DNA of 64,000 nt from Cyclobacteriaceae bacterium (GTDB lineage: Bacteria > Bacteroidota > Bacteroidia > Cytophagales > Cyclobacteriaceae): NCBI GenBank assembly GCA_028285445.1, contig JANQPQ010000034.1, forward strand, positions 186,001 through 250,000, given 5' to 3'. A program made the translations under genes and the position numbers. The first letter of the stretch is position 1, and each line of letters starts with the position of its first letter. Below the pieces are notes generated by a model that was not told the DNA's origin, ran no database searches, and worked only from the letters and a program-made list of their open reading frames with translations. Positions 44,347-53,699 of this stretch are shown piece after piece.

Positions 44347-45623
44347 TAATTAGATTTGTATAGCGGAAAATTCTGCATCCAGATGTTTACTGCAGTTTTC
44401 ACTGACTGAATATTACTTTCATCTTCAGGATCCTGCAATACGGTATCGATATGCTGAACGATCTTCGCCATGTCTTGCTCATCAAGCCCGCGCGTAGTTA
44501 CGGCGGGAACGCCAATTCTCATGCCTGAGGTGACAAATGGAGACTTATCATCAAAGGGCACCATATTCTTGTTAATGGTAATATCAGCCTTGATCAATGC
44601 TTCCTCGGCTTGCTTTCCGGTAAGGTCTTTCGACCTCAAATCTATCAACATCATATGGTTGTCAGTACCTTCAGAAATGACCTTATATCCCTTTTCTACA
44701 AATGCAGCCGCCATAGCCCTTGCATTTTTCTGTACTTGAATAACATAATGGAGATAGTCATCACTCAGTGCTTCCTGAAAGGCAACGGCCTTTGAAGCAA
44801 TTACGTGCTCCAACGGCCCTCCCTGTGTTCCGGGGAATACTCCAGAGTCAAGAAGGGCAGTCATTTTTCTCAATGTGCCCTTAGGGGTAGTAAGGCCCCA
44901 GGGATTATCAAAGTTATCCCTCATCATAATCATTCCACCTCTAGGACCCCTCAGAGTTTTGTGGGTGGTGGTGGTAATGATATGGCAGAATTCCAACGGA
45001 TCTTCCAGCAACCCTTTAGCAATTAAGCCGGATGGGTGAGAGATATCAGCCATTAAAATCGCTCCTACCTCATCAGCAGCTTCCCGCATTTTCTCATAGT
45101 CCCAATCTCTGCTATAAGCGGAGGCTCCGGCAATAATCAGTTTGGGCTTTTCCTTAACAGCAATTTCTTTCAAGCCATCCCAATCTATAAGCCCGGTTTC
45201 TTTTTCAACTCCATAAAAAATTGGCTGGTAAAGCTTTCCTGAAAAGTTTACAGGAGAACCATGGGTAAGGTGCCCGCCATGCGAGAGGTCGAAGCCTAAT
45301 ATTTTATCACCAGCTTGCAGGCAAGCAAGCATTACGGCGGCATTGGCTTGAGCCCCCGAGTGAGGTTGAACGTTTGCCCAATTAGCTCCAAATAATTCCT
45401 TAGCCCTATCAATGGCTAATTGTTCAATTTGGTCTACCACTTCACATCCTCCGTAGTATCGTTTACCCGGAAGGCCTTCGGCATACTTATTCGTTAAAAC
45501 CGTGCCCATGGCCTCCATTACCTGGTTAGATGTAAAGTTTTCAGACGCGATTAGCTCGATACCATCCAGCTGTCTTTGCTTCTCTTTATCAACAAGTTCG
45601 AAGATTGCGTTGTCTCTGTGCAT
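44346..45623 (-). CDS. glyA: Serine hydroxymethyltransferase
   Basis: 425 residues. PLP enzyme that converts serine and tetrahydrofolate to glycine and methylene-THF. Visible motifs: [23 protein letters not shown], and the Schiff-base lysine K222 in [15 protein letters not shown]. First gene of a coupled run with tatC and rpiB, with a full promoter upstream (45643-45673). Confidence 0.98.
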   Translation of the reverse strand: MHRDNAIFELVDKEKQRQLDGIELIASENFTSNQVMEAMGTVLTNKYAEGLPGKRYYGGCEVVDQIEQLAIDRAKELFGANWANVQPHSGAQANAAVMLACLQAGDKILGFDLSHGGHLTHGSPVNFSGKLYQPIFYGVEKETGLIDWDGLKEIAVKEKPKLIIAGASAYSRDWDYEKMREAADEVGAILMADISHPSGLIAKGLLEDPLEFCHIITTTTHKTLRGPRGGMIMMRDNFDNPWGLTTPKGTLRKMTALLDSGVFPGTQGGPLEHVIASKAVAFQEALSDDYLHYVIQVQKNARAMAAAFVEKGYKVISEGTDNHMMLIDLRSKDLTGKQAEEALIKADITINKNMVPFDDKSPFVTSGMRIGVPAVTTRGLDEQDMAKIVQHIDTVLQDPEDESNIQSVKTAVNIWMQNFPLYKSN

Positions 45624-45642
45624 TGCTTAGAATTGAATCGGT

Positions 45643-45673
45643 CAAAAATAGCTGTTGTGCCAGAATTTACCAA
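45643..45673 (-). promoter_or_regulatory. Promoter of glyA-tatC-rpiB
   Basis: On the - strand, TTG (45671-45673), a 20-base spacer and TATTTTTG (45643-45650) give an exact Bacteroidota-type promoter, 19 bases before the glyA ATG. Confidence 0.65.
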
Positions 45674-45745
45674 TTGGCACTAATTCTTCACGGCGGATTG
45701 CTATGAAGCCAAAATCAAGTAAATTCACACAAAATTCAGAACATT

Positions 45746-46471
45746 ATGATACTTAAAAAGAGTGCGCTGGTTGTTGTTATTGCTTTACTCTTTTGTCAAT
45801 GTAGTTTCGTTTCGGAAAGAGGTAATGGAGACATTATTACCGAGAGGTTCGAAGTGGAAGATTTTGTGGAGATAGATCTTGAAGGTAGCTACGAAGTTAC
45901 CTTAGTGAAGGGAGCCAACCCCTTGGTTGAGATCGAAACAGATGAGAATCTGTTTGAATTTATTGAGGTTTTTGATCGTGGCCGGAGCCTGGTAGTTAAA
46001 AGTCACGAGAGCTTAAGTAGTAGTCACGGAATTCTGGTGACAATTACTTACACAGATTTGCGCCGTATTTTTTCCGGGGGAGCTTCCAAGGTATCTAGCG
46101 ATGGTATAATTGAGACCGATGCGCTGGAGATGGACATGGCTGGTGCAGGATATGTAGACCTGGAAGTTGAAGCTGAAGAGCTGCGCATTGAAGTTTCGGG
46201 TGCAGGCTCCGTACAACTTGCCGGCCAAGTGGATGAACTCGACATCAACATGAGTGGGGCCGGTGACCTCGAAGCCTACGAGCTAAAAACCAAGTATTGC
46301 GATATTGACATAAGTGGAGTTGGTGGGGCAGAAGTTTATGTAACGGAGGAATTGGATGCCTCAGTTAGCGGCGTAGGTGGTGTCTCTTACATCGGTGACC
46401 CTGTGAAAGTTAGACGTGATGTTTCGGGATTAGGCAATGTTAAGGAAGGGAGAGATCGGCGAAATATCTAA
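45746..46471 (+). CDS. Head GIN domain (DUF2807) lipoprotein
   Basis: 241 residues with a lipoprotein signal (VIALLFCQC). The DUF2807 beta-helix is recognised by its repeating short strands with Gly/Ser turns (SGGASKVSSDG, MAGAGYVDLEVEAEELRIEVSGAGSVQL, SGVGGAEVYV). Usually these are autotransporter-adhesin-like surface proteins of unknown role. Single gene, convergent with the next with a 2-base gap. Confidence 0.9.
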   Translation: MILKKSALVVVIALLFCQCSFVSERGNGDIITERFEVEDFVEIDLEGSYEVTLVKGANPLVEIETDENLFEFIEVFDRGRSLVVKSHESLSSSHGILVTITYTDLRRIFSGGASKVSSDGIIETDALEMDMAGAGYVDLEVEAEELRIEVSGAGSVQLAGQVDELDINMSGAGDLEAYELKTKYCDIDISGVGGAEVYVTEELDASVSGVGGVSYIGDPVKVRRDVSGLGNVKEGRDRRNI

Positions 46472-46473
46472 TC

Positions 46474-46923
46474 TTAATTTCCCCCAAATACTACGTCGGT
46501 ACTGGAATAACTCGAGCCATAGTTTTGTACTAAGGCCTTTACCTGGTGAAATGCATTCACCACTTGGGCCTGACTGTGCTCTTTTAACGGATGGGTGTAA
46601 ACAGCCCAGAGAATATCCTGGTAAAGTGCATATTTCGCATCAAGGGCCCTGTCGAAGTTAGCATTAAGAATAGCCTGGTAGTCCTCATTTTTAAGTTTAT
46701 CCTTTTCAATAACGGGAGACATAAACCGCATACGATTGTGCGTTTCGTCGGTAATTAGGTAGATCCTGGTACCATTGAGATCATATTCTACCGTAGTACC
46801 ACCTTCTTCAACCACCACTGCTTCTTTGGCTAGTACCAGCTTCATCTGGGAGTAGCTCATTTCCTGGGCGAACATGACGAAACCACAAAATAAAAGCGTA
46901 ATGGTAACTGCAAATCTTTTCAT
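46474..46923 (-). CDS. Small secreted protein, unknown
   Basis: 149 residues. Signal peptide at 1-20 (LLFCGFVMFAQ). The mature part mixes strands (VEYDLNGTRIYLIT) and helices (EDYQAILNANFDRALDAKYALYQDILWAVYTHPL), a pattern that loosely recalls YbjN/CesT-like chaperone folds. I do not recognise the family. Alone between convergent head-GIN and the metK terminator. Confidence 0.75.
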   Translation of the reverse strand: MKRFAVTITLLFCGFVMFAQEMSYSQMKLVLAKEAVVVEEGGTTVEYDLNGTRIYLITDETHNRMRFMSPVIEKDKLKNEDYQAILNANFDRALDAKYALYQDILWAVYTHPLKEHSQAQVVNAFHQVKALVQNYGSSYSSTDVVFGGN

Positions 46924-47022
46924 GACTCTTCACTATTTGACTATTATGAAAACCAGTGAGGCTATGGCTTTCTTTCAGAAGTAGGTTGAAGGAAGGCTTT
47001 AGCAATATGTAAGTAACGCAAA

Positions 47023-47055
47023 ATTCCGTGCAATAATTTACCTATTGCGCGGAAT
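47023..47055 (-). terminator. Likely terminator of metK
   Basis: A 13-base stem (47023-47035 with 47043-47055, one G-U type mismatch) and a 7-base loop lie about 30 bases after the metK stop. On the - strand the stem is followed by a short TTTT. A weak but reasonable intrinsic terminator. Confidence 0.55.
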
Positions 47056-47085
47056 CATTACGTGGCTGCTAAAACTTCAGTAGGA

Positions 47086-48336
47086 TTAAAGGCCAAAAGA
47101 AGCCTTTATCTTATCAATGTAGTCAAGTTTTTCCCAGGTGAAGGTTTCCACCTGCCTGGTAGTAGTTTGCCCGTTCGACCTAAACTCAACCTCTTTGGTT
47201 TCGGAAGGCCTGCCCATATGGCCGTAGGCTGCCGTATCAGAGTAGATTGGCTCTTTTAGTTTCAGCCTGTCAATAATAGCAGCCGGCCTCATGTCGAAAA
47301 GCTCACCAATTTTGGCGGCAATCTCTCCGTCAGAAAGCCCAACACTGGCACTGCCGAAAGTATTTACATATATGCCCATAGGTTTGGCAACCCCAATGGC
47401 GTAAGAAACCTGCACCAGCATTTCGGTGGCTACACCCGCCGCTACCATATTCTTGGCAATATGCCGGGTAGCGTATGCGGCAGAGCGGTCTACCTTGGAA
47501 GGATCTTTTCCTGAAAATGCCCCTCCGCCGTGAGCTCCTTTTCCGCCGTAGGTATCTACAATAATCTTTCTTCCGGTTAAACCAGTATCACCATGTGGCC
47601 CACCAATAACAAACTTGCCGGTAGGATTGATGTGATAGGTAATATCATCATTGAAAAGAGACTGATTAGACTCACTAAGTTGGTTTTTTACCCGTGGAAT
47701 CAGAATGGACTTAATATCTGAAGCTATTCTATCCAACATCGCCTTTTCTTCGTCAAAGTCATCGTGCTGAGTTGAGACCACGATGGTGTCTATTCTAATC
47801 GGCGTATTGTTATCGTCGTATTCGATAGTTACTTGAGACTTGGCATCAGGTCTCAGGTAGGTCATCTCGTTTTCCTCTCTTCTGATTGCCGAAAGCTCAC
47901 GCAAGATGATGTGGGAGAGGTCCAATGCCAATGGCATATAGTTATCAGTTTCATTTGTGGCATAGCCAAACATCATACCCTGGTCTCCAGCACCCTGATC
48001 TTCTCCTTCAGGCCTATCAACACCTTGATTTATATCTGGAGATTGTTCATGTATGGCAGAGATTACTCCGCAAGAGTTGCCATCAAATTGGTATTGAGAT
48101 TTATTGTAACCAATACCGTTGATTACATCCCTGGTTATGTGCTGAACATCGATATACGCATTGGACTTTACTTCGCCACTAACAACTGCTAAGCCGGTAG
48201 TAACCAAAGTTTCACAAGCCACTTTAGAGTTTGGATCCTGGGCAAGAAAATTATCTAGGATGGCATCTGATATTTGGTCAGCAACCTTATCAGGGTGCCC
48301 TTCAGAAACTGATTCGGATGTAAATAAATATGGCAT
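47086..48336 (-). CDS. metK: S-adenosylmethionine synthase
   Basis: 416 residues from the ATG at 48336 ([17 protein letters not shown]). An in-frame ATG at 48366 is rejected because a -7 box (48364-48371) sits on it and AAGGA lies before 48336. Motifs: HPDK ATP site, [29 protein letters not shown]. It makes SAM from ATP and methionine. No SAM riboswitch shape is visible in the short leader. Confidence 0.97.
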   Translation of the reverse strand: MPYLFTSESVSEGHPDKVADQISDAILDNFLAQDPNSKVACETLVTTGLAVVSGEVKSNAYIDVQHITRDVINGIGYNKSQYQFDGNSCGVISAIHEQSPDINQGVDRPEGEDQGAGDQGMMFGYATNETDNYMPLALDLSHIILRELSAIRREENEMTYLRPDAKSQVTIEYDDNNTPIRIDTIVVSTQHDDFDEEKAMLDRIASDIKSILIPRVKNQLSESNQSLFNDDITYHINPTGKFVIGGPHGDTGLTGRKIIVDTYGGKGAHGGGAFSGKDPSKVDRSAAYATRHIAKNMVAAGVATEMLVQVSYAIGVAKPMGIYVNTFGSASVGLSDGEIAAKIGELFDMRPAAIIDRLKLKEPIYSDTAAYGHMGRPSETKEVEFRSNGQTTTRQVETFTWEKLDYIDKIKASFGL

Positions 48337-48363
48337 TTTATCTTCCTTAAAAATTTGGAATGG

Positions 48364-48371
48364 CAAAATTA
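48364..48371 (-). promoter_or_regulatory. -7 box (TAATTTTG) of metK
   Basis: TAATTTTG on the - strand, 27 bases before the preferred metK ATG, matches TAnnTTTG. No proper -33 TTG is seen. It helps decide the start codon of metK. Confidence 0.5.
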
Positions 48372-48397
48372 GGTTAATTACAAGAAGTTAGGAAACC

Positions 48398-49117
48398 TTA
48401 GCTGGCGTAAACTAGAAATACACAAGGATTCTTTTCAATCACAAAGTTAGAATTTCTCCAACCTTTGATGGAGTCAGTACGGATGTATTCGTTATTTCCA
48501 GTGATATCCGCGGCAATACACAATTTAGTATCAATTGAACAAGATCGCAGGATAGCCTCCAGCATTCTTTTGTTTCGGTAGGGAGTTTCTATAAATATTT
48601 GCGTTTCATCGTTTTTGCGAGAATTAATCTCCAACTCCTTCAATCTCTTCACCACATCATTTTTGTCAATTGGTAGATATCCATGAAAGGCAAATCTCTG
48701 TCCATTGAGACCAGAAGCTGCCAAAGCCAAAATGATAGAGGAAGGACCAACGAGTGGCTTCACCTTTATGCCCAATCGATGGGCTGCTGCAACTGCAACA
48801 TTTCCGGGGTCGGCGATGGCAGGCATGCCAGCTTCAGAAAGCAATCCCATATTTTGGCCATCAAGTAATGGAGCCAGTAGTTTAGTAATCTGAAATTCAT
48901 CGGTGTTTTTATCGACGATGGTAAAGTCAATTTCTTCTAACACAATTTCCTTGGACAAACTGCGTAAGAATCTTCTGGCTGTTCTGGCATTTTCAACCAG
49001 ATAATATCGTAGGTCAGGAATTAGGTCAGTTACGTGGCTAGGAATAATCAAATGCGGATTCACCTCCGCGATGCCCGAAGGCAATACATAAAGCGTGCCT
49101 TTGGTTGAATCCTTCAT
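48398..49117 (-). CDS. SAM-dependent tetrapyrrole-methylase-fold methyltransferase (RsmI-like)
   Basis: 239 residues. GTLYVLPSGIAEVNP replaces the usual start, and GLLSEAGMPAIADPG plus LVGPSSIILALAASGLNGQRFAFHGYLP are the SAM-fold motifs of RsmI, which 2'-O-methylates C1402 of 16S rRNA. The chain is shorter than E. coli RsmI because the C-terminal domain is missing; a Bacteroidota RsmI-like paralogue with other target is possible. Start overlaps the hydrolase stop by one base (TAATG). Confidence 0.88.
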   Translation of the reverse strand: MKDSTKGTLYVLPSGIAEVNPHLIIPSHVTDLIPDLRYYLVENARTARRFLRSLSKEIVLEEIDFTIVDKNTDEFQITKLLAPLLDGQNMGLLSEAGMPAIADPGNVAVAAAHRLGIKVKPLVGPSSIILALAASGLNGQRFAFHGYLPIDKNDVVKRLKELEINSRKNDETQIFIETPYRNKRMLEAILRSCSIDTKLCIAADITGNNEYIRTDSIKGWRNSNFVIEKNPCVFLVYAS

Positions 49118-49881
49118 TAGTTATTGAGGAACTCGACTAAGTGACGTAGAAATATTTCTGGTTGTTCTGCGTGCACCCAATGTCCTGCGTTTTCTATGGT
49201 TACTAGTTGTGAATTTGGGAATTGATCCAGGATCAAATTTTTGTCCTCGTCTTCCACGTAGTCTGAGGTAGCACCCCTAATGAAGAGAGAGGTCCCGGCA
49301 AATTGCATTTCTGACCCCGGGGCTTCACCAAGTTTCTCAATTTGGCCGCTTATGGCACTAAGGTTTAGCTTCCACCTAAAGCCTTCCGGCCCTCTGCTTA
49401 GGTTCTTTAGTAGAAACTGTCTCACACCAATTTCAGGAACGTAAGCTGCCAATTGAGCATCTGCATCAGAACGAGATTGTAGTGAGCCTAAGTCAATTGA
49501 CGACAGGCCTTGCAATATGGCCGAATGGTGAACGGGGTATTGCTTGGGCGCAATGTCAACCACAACGAGCCTTTTAATATATTCAGGATTATCGAGCGCA
49601 AATGTCATGGCCACCTTGCCTCCCATTGAATGCCCCACCAGGTTTATCCCTTGCAATGAGTTGCCTTCCAGGAACTGCTTCAGGTCCTCACTCATCACCT
49701 CATAGTCGTGGTGATCATTATGAAATGATTGCCCGTGGTTACGCTGATCTACCAGGAAAACTTTCCAGGTGTTGGCAAGCTGTTTACCAACAGTAAGCCA
49801 GTTGTCAGATGAGCCAAAAACTCCGTGGAGAATTACAATAGGTTCACCCTCGCCTAAAACTCTGTAATAAAGATTTGACAT
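49117..49881 (-). CDS. Alpha/beta hydrolase (YbfF-like)
   Basis: 254 residues. Oxyanion-hole HGVFGSSDNW, nucleophile Ser in VGHSMGGKVAM, and late His in AGHWVHAEQP are visible. The family is esterase-like (YbfF acts on acyl-CoA-like and short esters). Located 3 bases after the pdxJ stop; middle gene of pdxJ-hydrolase-rsmI-like. Confidence 0.9.
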   Translation of the reverse strand: MSNLYYRVLGEGEPIVILHGVFGSSDNWLTVGKQLANTWKVFLVDQRNHGQSFHNDHHDYEVMSEDLKQFLEGNSLQGINLVGHSMGGKVAMTFALDNPEYIKRLVVVDIAPKQYPVHHSAILQGLSSIDLGSLQSRSDADAQLAAYVPEIGVRQFLLKNLSRGPEGFRWKLNLSAISGQIEKLGEAPGSEMQFAGTSLFIRGATSDYVEDEDKNLILDQFPNSQLVTIENAGHWVHAEQPEIFLRHLVEFLNN

Positions 49882-49884
49882 AGA

Positions 49885-50598
49885 TCAGTTTAGTTCTCTA
49901 AGGTATAACTGGATAGTATTTTCCAAACCCAAATAAAGAGCATCGCAAATCAGGGCATGACCAATTGAGACTTCATCCAGGAATGGGATCATTTCCTTTA
50001 AGTACTCAAGGTTGTTAAGATCGAGGTCGTGGCCGGCGTTGATGCCCAAGCCTAGTTCCTTTCCCCTATTGGCGCTCTCAACATAAGGAGCAATAGCCTG
50101 TTCGCGACCTTCCTTATAATTGCTGGCGTATGCTTCGGTATAAAGTTCAATGTTATTTGTGCCCACGGCCGCTGCACCCTCTATGGAAGGGAGGTTGGGC
50201 TCAACGAAAATTGAAACTCTGATACCTAGCTGCTTGATTCCAGTAATTGTTTCCTTTAGAAATTCATGGTTTTTTTCTGTATCCCAACCGGCATTTGAAG
50301 TTAACACATCAGGGGGGTCGGGTACCAAGGTGGCCTGGGCAGGTTTTACTTTTTCAATTAATTCAAGGAAACGTTTATCCGGGTAACCTTCAATATTAAA
50401 TTCTGTTGTAACTACATCTGCTAGCAGCAACACGTCGTCATATCTAATATGTCGCTCATCGGGCCGCGGGTGAACAGTGATGCCCTGGGCCCCAAATCGC
50501 TCGCAATCTTTTGCTACTGCAATAAGGTCAGGGTTATTTCCTCCTCGTGCATTCCGAAGCGTTGCAACCTTGTTGATATTTACACTCAACCTCGTCAT
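49885..50598 (-). CDS. pdxJ: Pyridoxine 5'-phosphate synthase
   Basis: 237 residues from the ATG at 50598 ([19 protein letters not shown]). A longer frame to 50673 would overlap the divergent yqeY gene and is rejected. [24 protein letters not shown] and [10 protein letters not shown] match PdxJ, which condenses DXP with aminoacetone phosphate in vitamin B6 synthesis. The B6 product serves the PLP enzymes in this window. Divergent promoter region with yqeY at 50613-50631. Confidence 0.96.
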   Translation of the reverse strand: MTRLSVNINKVATLRNARGGNNPDLIAVAKDCERFGAQGITVHPRPDERHIRYDDVLLLADVVTTEFNIEGYPDKRFLELIEKVKPAQATLVPDPPDVLTSNAGWDTEKNHEFLKETITGIKQLGIRVSIFVEPNLPSIEGAAAVGTNNIELYTEAYASNYKEGREQAIAPYVESANRGKELGLGINAGHDLDLNNLEYLKEMIPFLDEVSIGHALICDALYLGLENTIQLYLRELN

Positions 50599-50612
50599 AG
50601 TGACTGGAATTC

Positions 50613-50631
50613 TTAACTTTGCGCAAGTTAA
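50613..50631. promoter_or_regulatory. Divergent promoter palindrome, pdxJ / yqeY
   Basis: TTAACTT-TGCGC-AAGTTAA lies between the two start codons. Read forward it holds a -7 box TAACTTTG for yqeY (50614-50621); read backward it holds TAACTTGC for pdxJ. One symmetric element thus appears to supply both -7 boxes. Confidence 0.5.
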
Positions 50632-50656
50632 TTCATTTGCATAACAGAATTGAACG

Positions 50657-51106
50657 ATGAGTCTCAAGAACAAAATAGACCAGGATATTAAACAGGCTAT
50701 GCTGGCAAAGAATCAGGATGAACTAAGAGCATTGAGGGCCATTAAGTCCATGATTTTGCTTGCTGAAACGGAAAAAGGAGCGGGTGGTGAGTTAAGCGAT
50801 GATGCCGAGAACAAACTACTGATGAAAGCAGCCAAGCAACGAAAAGAATCAGCGGATTTGTATAGGGAACAAAACCGAGATGATTTGCTGGCTAAAGAAG
50901 AGCAAGAGTTGACTGTTATAGAAAGATATCTCCCACAGCAATTGTCTGAAGAAGAGGTGCAGGCAAAAGTTGCCGCTATAATTGAAGAACAGGGGGCAAC
51001 CTCAATGGCAGATATGGGGAGAGTAATGGGAATTGCCACCAAGACATTAGCAGGGCAGGCCGATGGTAAGTTGATTTCAGAACTGGTTAGGAAGACGTTG
51101 TCTTAG
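50657..51106 (+). CDS. GatB/YqeY domain protein
   Basis: 149 residues. [43 protein letters not shown] and [18 protein letters not shown] are family marks. The domain is the tRNA-binding tail of GatB; alone, its role (amidotransferase-related or other) is unknown. Start of a coupled run with cvpA-like and pabA-like genes. Confidence 0.94.
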   Translation: MSLKNKIDQDIKQAMLAKNQDELRALRAIKSMILLAETEKGAGGELSDDAENKLLMKAAKQRKESADLYREQNRDDLLAKEEQELTVIERYLPQQLSEEEVQAKVAAIIEEQGATSMADMGRVMGIATKTLAGQADGKLISELVRKTLS

Positions 51107-51639
51107 TGGGTGCGGTAGATATTATTATCGTTATTTTTCTTGCCGTAGGCGCCATCCGCGGCTACAAGAAGGGCTTCCTGATGGAGCTAATAGCCATACT
51201 CGCGCTGATATTGGGTATTCTCGGAGGACTTAAGTTGCTGCAGGTTGGAATGACCATCCTCAGCGACAACTTTCAAATAAGTGGGGCATTGCTACCATAC
51301 CTCACCTTTCTGATAATTTTCGTGGCAATAATACTGTTGGTGAATGTCATCGGTCGGTTAGTAAAGAAAATGATTGATCTAACATTGCTGGGAAGCATGG
51401 ACGATATCGCGGGAGCTATACTCGGTCTTCTCAAATGGGCATTCGCACTAAGTGTCTTAATTTGGATAACTTCTTCATTCAATCTTTTTATCCCAGATTC
51501 TTACCAGGAGAGTTCCAGGCTATTCACTGTTGTGGCATCAATAGCGCCCACTGCGGTGGGTGTGCTAACCGAAGTATTTCCTTTCATTGAGGATCTTTTC
51601 GAACTAATTAGGGAAACATTGCAATCGCAAATCACTTGA
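51106..51639 (+). CDS. CvpA family membrane protein
   Basis: 177 residues, GTG start overlapping the yqeY stop. VDIIIVIFLAVGAIRGYKKGFLME is the CvpA N-terminal pattern; four membrane helices follow. CvpA is linked to colicin V production and purF regulation in E. coli, but its general role is envelope-related and unclear. Confidence 0.92.
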   Translation: MGAVDIIIVIFLAVGAIRGYKKGFLMELIAILALILGILGGLKLLQVGMTILSDNFQISGALLPYLTFLIIFVAIILLVNVIGRLVKKMIDLTLLGSMDDIAGAILGLLKWAFALSVLIWITSSFNLFIPDSYQESSRLFTVVASIAPTAVGVLTEVFPFIEDLFELIRETLQSQIT

Positions 51640-52202
51640 TCCTATTGGTAGATAATTTCGACTCATTTACCTATACCATCAAAGACTATTTTAATCAATT
51701 ACATATTGATTGCAGTGTGGTGAGAAGTAATTGTTCTTTGGAGTCCCTTAGTGGAGAAAACTTCAGAGGCATTGTGTTGTCAGCTGGCCCTGGCACTCCG
51801 CGCCAAGCCGGATCATTATTAAATATTATTGAGCGTTACTACAATGATCTGCCAATATTGGGAATTTGTTTGGGACACCAGGCAATTGGCGAATTTTTCG
51901 GTGCAAAACTGTCAAAGGCCAAACGGCCATTACATGGCAAGGTGGTTGTTGCAAAATGCGATGAAGATTATCTTTTCGGAAATCACAGGAAACTGCAGGT
52001 TACCTGCTACCATTCTCTAACCCTCAATAATTTGCCACCTGCCCTTATACCAATAGCCCGGTCTGACCAAGGAGAGATACTGGCTATTAAACATAAAACC
52101 TTACCAATCAGAGGTGTGCAGTTTCATCCTGAAGCACATTTAACAGAATATGGTTTATCAATACTTCATAATTGGATTATTTATAATAATATTGATAGAT
52201 AA
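51636..52202 (+). CDS. pabA: Glutamine amidotransferase, anthranilate/aminodeoxychorismate synthase component II
   Basis: 188 residues, TTG start overlapping cvpA by 4 bases. Class I GATase: LSAGPGTPRQAG, nucleophile Cys in GICLGHQAIGEFFGAKL, and His/Glu in VQFHPEAHLTEYG. It supplies ammonia to a chorismate-using partner for folate (PabB) or tryptophan (TrpE); no partner gene is adjacent, which favours the folate role in many bacteria. Confidence 0.9.
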   Translation: MILLVDNFDSFTYTIKDYFNQLHIDCSVVRSNCSLESLSGENFRGIVLSAGPGTPRQAGSLLNIIERYYNDLPILGICLGHQAIGEFFGAKLSKAKRPLHGKVVVAKCDEDYLFGNHRKLQVTCYHSLTLNNLPPALIPIARSDQGEILAIKHKTLPIRGVQFHPEAHLTEYGLSILHNWIIYNNIDR

Positions 52203-52239
52203 ACCTCAGTGGGATTTTGACCCCCGCTAGATCGAAAAA

Positions 52240-52980
52240 ATGCAAGTTGTTAAGGAGAATGGGTTTCAATACATCGAAGAAGGAAACGGAGAGATTTTGC
52301 TTCTACTTCATGGATTATTTGGTGCCCTGAGTAACTGGCAAGGAGTTGTAGATAAATTTGCGCCAACACATAGAGTGATTATCCCCTTACTTCCAATATA
52401 TGAGATGCCCATAAGAGAAGCGGGTTTGGAGGGCTTGGTGAAATTTCTCGAAGGTTTTGTTGCCCTGAAGCAGCTTGAGGAGATGACATTGATGGGGAAT
52501 TCGCTTGGCGGCCACGTAGCATTACTCTATGCATTGGCCAACAAATCAAAAGTCAAGAAACTAATATTAACCGGTAGTTCCGGCCTTTTCGAAAGTACAA
52601 TGGGGGGGTCGTTTCCGAAAAGAGGGAGTTACGAATATGTGCAGGAACGTGTGGCTTATACTTTTTACGATCCTAAAACTGCCAGTAAGGAGCTGGTAGA
52701 TGAAGTATTCGAGACAACTAAGAGTATTCCGAAATGCTTGCGAATTGTTGCTATTGCAAAATCGGCCCAAAGGAATAATCTAGCCCATATGCTAAAAGAT
52801 ATCGAGGCGCCAACGTTGCTAATATGGGGGTTGAACGATACTATCACTCCTCCAATGGTGGCTCACGAGTTCAATAAATTGATAAAGAACTCGGAACTAC
52901 GGTTTATCGACAAATGTTGCCATGCTCCAATGATGGAGCACCCTGAGAAATTTAATAAGTTGTTGGAAGAGTTTTTGTAG
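52240..52980 (+). CDS. Alpha/beta hydrolase
   Basis: 246 residues. HGLFGALSNW oxyanion region, nucleophile in MGNSLGGHVALLYA, Asp in WGLNDTITP, His in CHAPMMEHPE. It is similar to the 49117 hydrolase but not close. Substrate unknown. Confidence 0.9.
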   Translation: MQVVKENGFQYIEEGNGEILLLLHGLFGALSNWQGVVDKFAPTHRVIIPLLPIYEMPIREAGLEGLVKFLEGFVALKQLEEMTLMGNSLGGHVALLYALANKSKVKKLILTGSSGLFESTMGGSFPKRGSYEYVQERVAYTFYDPKTASKELVDEVFETTKSIPKCLRIVAIAKSAQRNNLAHMLKDIEAPTLLIWGLNDTITPPMVAHEFNKLIKNSELRFIDKCCHAPMMEHPEKFNKLLEEFL

Positions 52981-52991
52981 ACTATTAGGTA

Positions 52992-53657
52992 ATGATTGCA
53001 GAAGAGCTAATAAATCATATGATTCCACCATTAAAGCCTACCGATGATGCGGGTAAGGCCATAGTGTGGATGGAAGAATTACGGTCGAATCAACTACCTG
53101 TTGTTGATGGCGGAAAATTCCTGGGATTTATTTCGGAAGATATAATTCTGGAAAATAACAATATAGAAGACCAAATAGATAGTTTCGAGCTCATAGGGCC
53201 GCTCTGTTACGTCTATCGAAATCAGCACTTCTACGATATCATCAAGATAGCCTCGGATAACGATGTGCAACTAGTTTCTGTGCTTGAAGATGACGACTCC
53301 TTTTATGGAGTAATAACCGTTCAGGATACTATTACATCGTTTGCGCAAACCGCCGCAGTTCAGGCGCCTGGGGCCATCCTTGTCCTTTCTCTACCCGCAA
53401 ATGACTACTCTCTGGCTGAGATAAGCCGATTAATAGAATCCGATGATGCAAAGATTCTTAGTAGCAGTGTTAAGGAAGATCATTTCGACAGCACCAAAAT
53501 TAAATTAACGCTGAAAGTAAATAAGACCGACCCTTCCCGGGCCATTGCCACCCTGGAAAGATTTGGATACAAGATTATAGCCAGGTACCAGGAGACCAAG
53601 CCTTTAGACAATCAGAAAGAGAGGTTGGATATCTTGCTTAAATACCTGGACATTTAA
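52992..53657 (+). CDS. CBS domain protein
   Basis: 221 residues. Two CBS motifs at about 5-55 (IPPLKPTDDAGKAIVWMEELRSNQLPVVDGGKFLGFISE) and 70-115 (ASDNDVQLVSVLEDDDSFYGVIT) make a Bateman pair that would bind an adenine nucleotide. The C-terminal 90 residues look ACT-like. Eleven bases after the hydrolase and next to nadK, a pairing I have seen in Bacteroidota. Confidence 0.9.
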   Translation: MIAEELINHMIPPLKPTDDAGKAIVWMEELRSNQLPVVDGGKFLGFISEDIILENNNIEDQIDSFELIGPLCYVYRNQHFYDIIKIASDNDVQLVSVLEDDDSFYGVITVQDTITSFAQTAAVQAPGAILVLSLPANDYSLAEISRLIESDDAKILSSSVKEDHFDSTKIKLTLKVNKTDPSRAIATLERFGYKIIARYQETKPLDNQKERLDILLKYLDI

Positions 53658-53699
53658 CTTACTCCTTACCCCTCAAATCAACCACCGCCTTAGCTGATA

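Noticed and set aside
48337-48366. Upstream ATG of metK
   Set aside because: It overlaps a -7 box and the family start is [17 protein letters not shown] at 48336.
48337-48397. SAM riboswitch before metK
   Set aside because: Only about 60 bases separate it from the preceding gene and no suitable paired structure is visible.
50599-50673. Extended pdxJ start
   Set aside because: It would overlap the divergent yqeY start and cross the shared promoter.
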